From positions 4,030,001-4,094,000 of the forward strand of contig NZ_CP030073.1 of assembly GCF_003261055.1 (NCBI RefSeq): DNA of 64,000 bases, in the 5' to 3' direction. This DNA is from Streptomyces cadmiisoli (GTDB taxonomy: Bacteria; Actinomycetota; Actinomycetes; Streptomycetales; Streptomycetaceae). Positions 38,733 to 45,038 of this stretch are shown here, piece after piece. Both the position numbers and the translations under genes were made by a program. The notes below the pieces were generated by a model that was given only the letters and a program-made list of their open reading frames with translations, had not been told where the DNA came from and did not search any database. Position 1 is the first letter of the stretch; every line of letters begins with the position of its first letter.

Positions 38733-38763
38733 GGGGCCGCCGCCGCTCGGGGGCAGCGGCCCC
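38733..38763 (+). terminator. Terminator after the NlpC/P60 gene
   Basis: GGGGCCGC (38733-38740) pairs perfectly with GCGGCCCC (38756-38763) around a 15-base loop, 32 bp past the stop codon. No T-run follows. It is the only strong hairpin in this gap. Confidence 0.6.
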
Positions 38764-39028
38764 TCCGGGCTGCCCGGGGTCGAAGGTGTCGCGCGGGCAG
38801 CGCCGGCGGCGCACTTCCTGCGCGTGCTTCAGGGGATCCGGCTCGGGCGAGCGGTACAGCTCCTGCACGCGACCGCGACGGATGCCCGAATTATCCGCAT
38901 CAAGTGTGTTATTGACGGCGAGTCGGGTGGTCGAGTCCGGAAGCCCGCTGTGCGCCCGTCCACGGCACCCCGCCCCCTCCCCCGGCACGGCGGCGCACCG
39001 GACGGTGCCGGTACGCCGCGGCGGCCGG
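38764..39028. other. Short intergenic gap before the GGR reductase gene end
   Basis: The space between the hydrolase terminator and the 3' end of the convergent reductase gene. It contains a less G+C-rich patch near 38885-38915 but no gene or strong repeat that I can see. Confidence 0.4.
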
Positions 39029-40339
39029 TCAGGCCTTCGGCGCCACCTTGCTCAGCCCGTTGATGATGCGGTCCATCGCGTCGCCGCCCGTCGGGTCGGT
39101 CAGGTTGGCGAGGAGCTTGAGGGTGAACCGCATCAGCATCGGGTGGGTGAGGCCGCGCTGGGCCGCGATCTTCATGACCTTCGGGTTGCCGATGAGCTTC
39201 ACGAAGGCCCGGCCGAGCGTGTAGTAGCCGCCGTAGGTGTCCTTGAGCACGCGCGGGTAGCGCTGGAGCGCGGCCTCCCGCTGGGCCGGCGTCGCCCGTG
39301 CGTGCGCCTGCACGATGACGTCGGCGGCGATCTGCCCGGACTCCATGGCGTAGGCGATGCCCTCGCCGTTGAACGGGTTCACCAGGCCGCCCGCGTCGCC
39401 GACCAGGAGCAGGCCCTTCGTGTAGTGGGGCTGCCGGTTGAAGGCCATGGGCAGTGCCGCGCCGCGGATGGGGCCGGTCATGTTGTCGGGCGTGTAGCCC
39501 CACTCCTCCGGCATCGAGGCGCACCAGGCCTTGAGCACCTCGCGCCAGTCCAGCTCCTTGAAGGAGTTGGAGGTGTTGAGGACGCCCAGACCGACGTTCG
39601 ACGTGCCGTCGCCCATGCCGAAGATCCAGCCGTAGCCCGGCAGCAGCCGGTCCTCGCCCGGCCCGCGGCGGTCCCACAGCTCCAGCCAGGACTCCAGGTA
39701 GTCGTCCTCGTGGCGCGGGGAGGTGAAGTACGTCCGGACGGCGACGCCCATCGGACGGTCCTCGCGCCGGTGCAGTCCCATCGCCAGGGACAGCCGGGTG
39801 GAGTTGCCGTCGGCGGCCACGACCAGCGGCGCCCGGAAGGTGACCTCCCGCTTCTCCTCGCCCAGCTTGGCGTGCACGCCGATGATGCGGCCGGTGCGGT
39901 CGTCGATCACCGGGGCGCCGACGTTGCAGCGCTCGAACAGGCGCGCGCCCGCCTTCTGGGCCTGCCGGGCGAGCTGCTCGTCGAAGTCGTCGCGCTTGCG
40001 GACGAGTCCGTAGTCGGGGAAGGAGGCGAGATCGGGCCAGTCCAGCTGCAACCGCACTCCCCCGCCGATGATCCGCAGACCCTTGTTGCGGAGCCAGCCG
40101 GCCTCCTCGGAGATGTCGATGCCCATCGCGACGAGCTGCTTCACGGCGCGCGGGGTGAGCCCGTCACCGCACACCTTCTCGCGCGGGAACTCGGTCTTCT
40201 CCAGGAGCAGGACGTCGAGGCCGGCCTTGGCGAGGTGGTACGCCGTCGTGGAGCCGGCCGGTCCCGCGCCCACGACGATCACATCGGCGGTGTTCTCGGC
40301 GAAGGGCTCGGAGAGGGGCTGGGAGTGGGGCTCGGTCAC
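39029..40339 (-). CDS. menJ: Geranylgeranyl-reductase-family flavoprotein, likely menaquinone reductase
   Basis: A 436-residue FAD-dependent oxidoreductase. The dinucleotide motif 'VIVVGAGPAGSTTAYHLAKA' begins near residue 20, 'CGDGLTPRAVKQL' carries the conserved Cys near 57, and the second flavin motif is 'LLVGDAGGLVNPFNGEGIAY'. This family saturates isoprenoid double bonds; the mycobacterial MenJ (Rv0561c) reduces one unit of the menaquinone tail. Streptomyces menaquinones are partly hydrogenated, and the gene lies between nuo and menG, which supports that role. GTG 40339 has GGAG upstream. The gene symbol is by analogy; other polyprenyl substrates are possible. Confidence 0.8.
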   Translation of the reverse strand: MTEPHSQPLSEPFAENTADVIVVGAGPAGSTTAYHLAKAGLDVLLLEKTEFPREKVCGDGLTPRAVKQLVAMGIDISEEAGWLRNKGLRIIGGGVRLQLDWPDLASFPDYGLVRKRDDFDEQLARQAQKAGARLFERCNVGAPVIDDRTGRIIGVHAKLGEEKREVTFRAPLVVAADGNSTRLSLAMGLHRREDRPMGVAVRTYFTSPRHEDDYLESWLELWDRRGPGEDRLLPGYGWIFGMGDGTSNVGLGVLNTSNSFKELDWREVLKAWCASMPEEWGYTPDNMTGPIRGAALPMAFNRQPHYTKGLLLVGDAGGLVNPFNGEGIAYAMESGQIAADVIVQAHARATPAQREAALQRYPRVLKDTYGGYYTLGRAFVKLIGNPKVMKIAAQRGLTHPMLMRFTLKLLANLTDPTGGDAMDRIINGLSKVAPKA

Positions 40340-40436
40340 GGCGGGATCTCCCCAAGTTCGAAATCTGTGTGCCGACCGGCACTGGACATGGGCAGTCTAT
40401 TCAGCAGAATTGATCAACCGGCTGAAGGGATGCCCA

Positions 40437-40943
40437 GTGAACCGAGCTCTCCCCGTGGTGCGGCTGCGTGTCCCCACCGACGAGGACGCCGTCCTCTGGC
40501 ACCGGGTCTTCGACCACCCGGACGTCATGGAGTTCCACGGCGGCCGGTCCGCCGGCCTGTCCGTCTACGAGGAGCTCACCGCACGCCAGCGCAAGCACGA
40601 CGCCGAACTGGGCTTCTGCCTGTGGACGGTGCTGGACGCCGAGGACCGGGTCATCGGCTTCACCGGGGCCCAGCCCTGGCCGTTGGAGTGGGGCCCGAAG
40701 GACGAGATCGAGATCGGCTGGCGGCTCGGCCGGGAGCACTGGGGCCGCGGGTACGTCACGGCGGCGGCGCGGATGACGCTGGAACGGGTGCGGGCGGCGG
40801 GCGTGGGCAGCGTGGTGGCGATGGTCAACGCGCGCAACGAGCGGTCGATCGCGGTCACCCGACGGCTGGGCATGCGGCTCGCGGAGACGTTCGTCAGCCC
40901 CCGGTCGGAGCAGAAGGGTCATTGCTACCGGCTCGAACTGTGA
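40437..40943 (+). CDS. GNAT-family N-acetyltransferase
   Basis: A 168-residue acetyltransferase of the RimJ/RimL-like type. The acetyl-CoA loop is 'LGREHWGRGYVTAAARMTLE' (about residues 98-117) with R-x2-G-x-G/A spacing, and 'VVAMVNARNERSIAVTRRLG' follows. Targets are amines on small molecules or proteins; none can be assigned. GTG 40437 has AAGGGA 6 bp upstream. It is divergent from the GGR reductase gene, 97 bp apart. Confidence 0.85.
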   Translation: MNRALPVVRLRVPTDEDAVLWHRVFDHPDVMEFHGGRSAGLSVYEELTARQRKHDAELGFCLWTVLDAEDRVIGFTGAQPWPLEWGPKDEIEIGWRLGREHWGRGYVTAAARMTLERVRAAGVGSVVAMVNARNERSIAVTRRLGMRLAETFVSPRSEQKGHCYRLEL

Positions 40944-41050
40944 ACCGCGTACCGTGACGCACAGTAACAGTCAGCTACGGAAAGCCACTTGACGCTTCCG
41001 GACGACACCCCCGGGCGGTTACTCTGCCAGTAACGCTGGGGGTGACATCT

Positions 41051-41389
41051 GTGCGCATAACACCCAAGACGCCCGAAGTGCGCGTACCGAAGTTCGTCGG
41101 ACTGATGGCGATGGACGCCCGCGAGGCGGCCGAGTCGCACGGGGTCCATCTGACCGCGCCCGACCGGCCCGACTTCCATCTCGCCGTCGTCGACTACGTC
41201 GTACGGCAGTACCCGCAGCCCGGCGTCGAGGTGCCGCGCGGCGCCGTCGTCTCCGTGTGGTTCGACTTCGCGGACGGCGAGGGCGGCGGAGGCGCGGGCG
41301 TGCGCGAACCGCGTCTGCCGAGGCCGCCCGGCGGCGGAATGCAGCGCGAACTGGACGCGCCCGGGGACGCCTTCGAGGTGATCCGGTGA
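41051..41389 (+). CDS. Single PASTA-domain protein
   Basis: A 112-residue protein with one PASTA domain (residues about 10-77: 'VPKFVGLMAMDAREAAESHG' to 'QYPQPGVEVPRGAVVSVWF') and a Gly/Pro-rich tail. PASTA domains bind peptidoglycan fragments or beta-lactams when outside the cell, yet no signal peptide or membrane helix is visible here. GTG 41051 follows GGGGGTGA at 7 bp; GTG 41042 is in frame. Its stop is 7 bp from that of the convergent menG gene, and TGAGC/GCTCA across 41387-41399 contains both stop codons. Confidence 0.75.
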   Translation: MRITPKTPEVRVPKFVGLMAMDAREAAESHGVHLTAPDRPDFHLAVVDYVVRQYPQPGVEVPRGAVVSVWFDFADGEGGGGAGVREPRLPRPPGGGMQRELDAPGDAFEVIR

Positions 41390-41396
41390 GCCGGGC

Positions 41397-42092
41397 TCAG
41401 CTCTCCTTGAAGCCCCGGTGCAGGGCGACCACTCCGCCGGTCAGGTTCCGCCAGGCGACCTTCGACCAGCCGGCCTTGCCCAGCCGCTCGGCCAGCGCGG
41501 GCTGGTCGGGCCAGGCGCGGATGGACTCGGCGAGGTAGACGTAGGCGTCGGGGTTCGACGACACCGTCCGCGCGACCGGCGGGAGCGCCCGCATCAGGTA
41601 CTCGGTGTAGACGGTCCGGAACGGCGCCCAGGTCGGATGCGAGAACTCGCAGATCACCACGCGGCCGCCCGGCTTGGTCACCCGGTACATCTCGCGCAGC
41701 GCCGCGTCCGTGTCCTGCACGTTGCGCAGCCCGAAGGAGATGGTGACGGCGTCGAAGACGTCGTCCCCGAAGGGCAGCCGGGTCGCGTCGCCGGCCGTCA
41801 GCGGCAGCCAGGGGTGCTTGCGCTTGCCGACCTGGAGCATGCCGAGGGAGAAGTCGCAGGGGACGACGTAGGCGCCCGTGCGGGCGAAGGGCAGCGAGGA
41901 GGTGGCCGTGCCGGCGGCCAGGTCCAGGATTCTCTGCGCGGGCCGGGCGTCGACGGCCCTGGCGACCTCCTTGCGCCACACCCGGTCCTGGCCTAGCGAC
42001 AGTACGTCGTTGGTCAGGTCGTACCGTTCCGCGACGTCGTCGAACATCGAGGCGACTTCGTGCGGCTGCTTGTTCAGGGAAGCGCGGGTCAC
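41397..42092 (-). CDS. menG: Demethylmenaquinone methyltransferase
   Basis: A 231-residue class I SAM-dependent methyltransferase of the UbiE/MenG family, adding the ring methyl in the last step of menaquinone synthesis. '[20 protein letters not shown]' is the family N-terminal signature, '[20 protein letters not shown]' is the SAM motif, and '[20 protein letters not shown]' and '[20 protein letters not shown]' complete it. GTG 42092 is the only good start, although its ribosome-binding site is weak. It lies with mqnC and the GGR reductase gene in the menaquinone group. Confidence 0.93.
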   Translation of the reverse strand: MTRASLNKQPHEVASMFDDVAERYDLTNDVLSLGQDRVWRKEVARAVDARPAQRILDLAAGTATSSLPFARTGAYVVPCDFSLGMLQVGKRKHPWLPLTAGDATRLPFGDDVFDAVTISFGLRNVQDTDAALREMYRVTKPGGRVVICEFSHPTWAPFRTVYTEYLMRALPPVARTVSSNPDAYVYLAESIRAWPDQPALAERLGKAGWSKVAWRNLTGGVVALHRGFKES

Positions 42093-42418
42093 GGGGTCAT
42101 TCTTGCAGTACGCCCGTGTGGCGGGAGGTGCGGCTCCGTCCTGCCGCGGGGGTTTCGCTCCGCGGGGGTTTCGCTCCGCGGGGTTCCAGGAGGCGTCTGC
42201 GGGGTGCGGAGGGGTGCGGGGTGCGGGGGGGGGTGCGGATGAGTTTCGGCTGCGGGACGTCCGTGGCCGGTCGCGCCGTTCCCCGCGCCCCTGACAGCGT
42301 TGCGCCCACCCTCGGCCGCGCCCTTGACGGCGTCACGCCCTCCGGTCGCGCCGTTCCCCGCGCCCCTGACAGCGTTGCGCCCACCCTCGGCTGCATCCGG
42401 CGTCGCGCCTGGCGGTGT
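42093..42418. repeat. Intergenic repeats including a Streptomyces-type GC-rich element
   Basis: Two identical 49-bp copies occupy 42267-42315 and 42342-42390; each contains the core GTTCCCCGCGCCCCTGA, which I recognise as the core of a short repeat scattered between genes in many Streptomyces genomes. At 42145-42176 a 16-bp unit CGCGGGGGTTTCGCTC occurs twice plus a partial third. A run of nine G lies near 42222-42231. No gene is supported. Confidence 0.75.
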
Positions 42419-43021
42419 CTAGCGTCGTCTGTGTACCAGGCGGCCGGCCACGATCGTCGCCACGCAGGTTTTTGCGCCGCGTTCGGCCAGTTCCGCCTCG
42501 TCCCGTACGTCGAACACCGCGAACCGCGCGGCCGAACCGCTCTGGCGGACGGGTGCGAAGTCGGCCGGTTCGCCGGCCGCGAAGGGATCGAGGGCAGGCA
42601 CACCGCCAGGTGCGCCGATCCTGCCCACCACGCCGATCCCGGAGCGGCGCACCGCCGCCAGCACGGTGCGACGGGTCAGCTCGCCCGCCACCGCGACCGT
42701 GCCGTGCGCGAGCATGCGCTGTATGCCGCGCCGCGCGCTGGCCCCCCAGCGGGCCTCGTCCATGGGGAGCCCGGCGAGCGCGGCGCCGGTCAGCGGTGCC
42801 GTGCCGAGCGCGTCGGCCTCGCGCGGGTCCGGATGGTAGGCCCCCTCCAGCAGCTCGGGCCCGTACGCGTTGACCAGGCCCGGGGTGAGGATGCCGGGCC
42901 ACTGTCGCACCCGCGCCCCGGGATGCGCCTCGACCAGTTCCGTCAGCGGCCCGGCGGCGGCGATCCACTCGCCCCGGACGGCGAGGGCATCGCCCCTGGC
43001 GTCCGCGTGAATCGTCAGCAA
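42419..43021 (-). CDS. Reduced amidohydrolase-like protein in menaquinone cluster
   Basis: A 200-residue protein resembling the two ends of an amidohydrolase (imidazolonepropionase / aminofutalosine deaminase type) with most of the barrel missing. The N-terminus has 'GEWIAAAGPLTELVEAHPGA' and 'WPGILTPGLVNAYGPELLEG', where active enzymes have an NAHTH-type metal site; here it is NAYGP, so the His-x-His is lost. The C-terminus 'GAKTCVATIVAGRLVHRRR' matches the closing beta-sandwich. It begins with TTG one base after the mqnC stop. Catalysis is unlikely; a structural or regulatory role in futalosine metabolism is speculation. Confidence 0.65.
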   Translation of the reverse strand: MLTIHADARGDALAVRGEWIAAAGPLTELVEAHPGARVRQWPGILTPGLVNAYGPELLEGAYHPDPREADALGTAPLTGAALAGLPMDEARWGASARRGIQRMLAHGTVAVAGELTRRTVLAAVRRSGIGVVGRIGAPGGVPALDPFAAGEPADFAPVRQSGSAARFAVFDVRDEAELAERGAKTCVATIVAGRLVHRRR

Positions 43022-43022
43022 C

Positions 43023-44222
43023 TCAGTTGGCGCTGAGCAGCTTCAGCTCGGGGTGAGCCGTGCCGCCCTCGATCGCGGTGGACGAGATGTGCGACATCAC
43101 CCGGTCGTCGACGGGGTCGTTCGCCGGGTCGTCGTGGACGACGAGGTGCTCGTACGTGGTGGAGCGCTGGGCCGGCACCCGGCCCGCCGTACGGATCATC
43201 TCGATCATTTCCAGCAGGTTGGAGCGGTGCTTGGCGCCGGCCGCCGAGACGACGTTCTCCTCCAGCATGATCGAGCCGAGGTCGTCCGCGCCGTAGTGCA
43301 GGGTGAGCTGGCCGGCGTCCTTGCCGGTGGTCAGCCAGGAGCCCTGGATGTGCGCCACGTTGTCGAAGAAGAGGCGGGCGACCGCGATCATCCGCAGGTA
43401 CTCGAAGATGGTGGCCTGCGTGCGGCCCTTCAGATGGTTGTTCTGCGGCTGGTACAGGTACGGGATGAAGGCGCGGAAGCCGCCCGTGCGGTCCTGCACG
43501 TCACGGATCATCCGCAGGTGCTCGATCCGCTCGGCGTTGGTCTCGCCGGTGCCCATCAGCATGGTGGACGTCGACTCGACGCCGAGGCCGTGCGCGGTCT
43601 CCATGATCTCCAGCCAGCGCTCGCCGCTCTCCTTGAGCGGGGCGATGGCCTTGCGGGGCCGCTCGGGCAGCAGCTCGGCGCCGGCGCCGGCGAAGGAGTC
43701 CAGCCCGGCGGCGTGGATCCGGCCGATGGCCTCCTCCACGGACACCTTGCTGATCCGCGCCATGTGCTCGACCTCGCTCGCCCCCAGGCTGTGGATGACG
43801 AGCTGCGGGAAGTCCTTCTTGATCGCCGAGAAGTGCTGCTCGTAGTACTCGACGCCGTAGTCCGGGTGGTGGCCGCCCTGGAACATGATCTGCGTGCCGC
43901 CCAGCTCGACGGTCTCCGCGCAGCGGCGCAGGATGTCGTCCAGGTCGCGCGTCCAGCCCTTCGCCCGGTCCTTCGGCGGGGCGTAGAACGCGCAGAACTT
44001 GCACGCCGTGACACACACGTTGGTGTAGTTGATGTTCCGCTCGATGATGTACGTCGCGATGTGCTCCACACCGGCGTACCGGAGCCGGCGGGCGGCGTCG
44101 GCGGCGGAACCCAGCGCGTGCAGGGGCGCGTCACGGTAGAGGTCGAGCGCTTCCTCGGGGGAGATCCGCCCACCCGCGGCGGCACGGTCGAGAACGGACT
44201 GGAGGTCGGCCTTCTCGGTCAC
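43023..44222 (-). CDS. mqnC: Cyclic dehypoxanthinyl futalosine synthase
   Basis: A 399-residue radical-SAM enzyme of the futalosine menaquinone pathway, cyclising dehypoxanthine futalosine. The SAM cluster motif C70-x3-C74-x2-C77 lies in 'TNVCVTACKFCAFYAPPKDR', followed by 'GGTQIMFQGGHHPDYGVEYY' and the C-terminal 'GADDLGSIMLEENVVSAAGA'. This shows the organism uses the futalosine route, not the classical MenB/MenE route. GTG 44222 has AAGGGA at good distance. The small amidohydrolase-like gene follows with one base between. Confidence 0.95.
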   Translation of the reverse strand: MTEKADLQSVLDRAAAGGRISPEEALDLYRDAPLHALGSAADAARRLRYAGVEHIATYIIERNINYTNVCVTACKFCAFYAPPKDRAKGWTRDLDDILRRCAETVELGGTQIMFQGGHHPDYGVEYYEQHFSAIKKDFPQLVIHSLGASEVEHMARISKVSVEEAIGRIHAAGLDSFAGAGAELLPERPRKAIAPLKESGERWLEIMETAHGLGVESTSTMLMGTGETNAERIEHLRMIRDVQDRTGGFRAFIPYLYQPQNNHLKGRTQATIFEYLRMIAVARLFFDNVAHIQGSWLTTGKDAGQLTLHYGADDLGSIMLEENVVSAAGAKHRSNLLEMIEMIRTAGRVPAQRSTTYEHLVVHDDPANDPVDDRVMSHISSTAIEGGTAHPELKLLSAN

Positions 44223-44294
44223 CGGAGCGTCCCTTTCGTCAAGGGTTGTGGACGGACTGAGCCAGCCTACGCCAGCCGATCCGCGCCGCCGCGG

Positions 44295-45038
44295 TCAGGC
44301 CGCGCCGACGAGCAGCCCGGCCCAGGCCCCGGCGAGCAGGAACGGCCCGAACGGAATCGCCGTCTTGCGCCCGGCCTTCCGCACGACGACGAGGGCGCCG
44401 CCGTACAGCGCGCCCAGCAGGAACCCGGCGAAGGTGCCGAACAGCACGCCGGACCAGCCGTACCAGCCGAGGGCGGCGCCCGCGGCGAGCGCCAGCTTCA
44501 CATCGCCGAAGCCCATGCCGGCCGGGTTGACGAGGAACAGCACGAAGTAGCCGGTGCCCAGCGCGAGGGCGGCGAGCAGGGCGGTCGGCCAGTCGCCCGC
44601 GTGCCCCGGCAACAGCGCGGCCACGCCCAGCAGCAGCACGACGGCCGCCCCGAGCGGCAGGGTGAGCACGTCGGGCAGCCGGCGCACCCTCAGGTCGACG
44701 ACCGCGAGCAGCACCCCGACCGGCACGGCCGCCAGCCACACGCCGAGTTCGGGCCGGGCGCCGGTGACGGCGGCGAGGGCGCCGCACAGCACGGCGGTCA
44801 CCGCCGCGAGGAGCGCGCTGCCGAGGAGCGCACCGCCGGGGCCGTACGACGCGGTGTCGGCCGGGCACCGCGCGCACCGGGCCCGCCCGAGCCAGCCGCG
44901 GATCGGGTGCCCGCCGGGGCATCGCTCCCGCCAGTCCTCCTCGGACGGCACGGACAGGCGGTACGCGGCCCGCGGCAGCAGCGCGCCCGCCGCGGCACCC
45001 CAGAGCGCGGCGGCCGTGATCAGCAGCGCCGCGCTCAT
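44295..45038 (-). CDS. A24-family prepilin peptidase (TadV/CpaA type)
   Basis: A 247-residue membrane aspartic peptidase that trims pilin leaders. About eight helices are seen; the catalytic Asp residues are in 'VDLRVRRLPDVLTLPLG' and in the GxGD motif 'GMGFGDVKLALAAGA'. A soluble loop near residues 38-66 has three Cys ('RCPGGHPIRGW', 'RARCARCPAD'), reminiscent of the zinc loop of type IV prepilin peptidases but lacking a methylase domain. The ATG overlaps the LysM-BTAD gene stop (ATGA). Its likely substrate is the Flp pilin encoded at 54.4 kb. Confidence 0.88.
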   Translation of the reverse strand: MSAALLITAAALWGAAAGALLPRAAYRLSVPSEEDWRERCPGGHPIRGWLGRARCARCPADTASYGPGGALLGSALLAAVTAVLCGALAAVTGARPELGVWLAAVPVGVLLAVVDLRVRRLPDVLTLPLGAAVVLLLGVAALLPGHAGDWPTALLAALALGTGYFVLFLVNPAGMGFGDVKLALAAGAALGWYGWSGVLFGTFAGFLLGALYGGALVVVRKAGRKTAIPFGPFLLAGAWAGLLVGAA

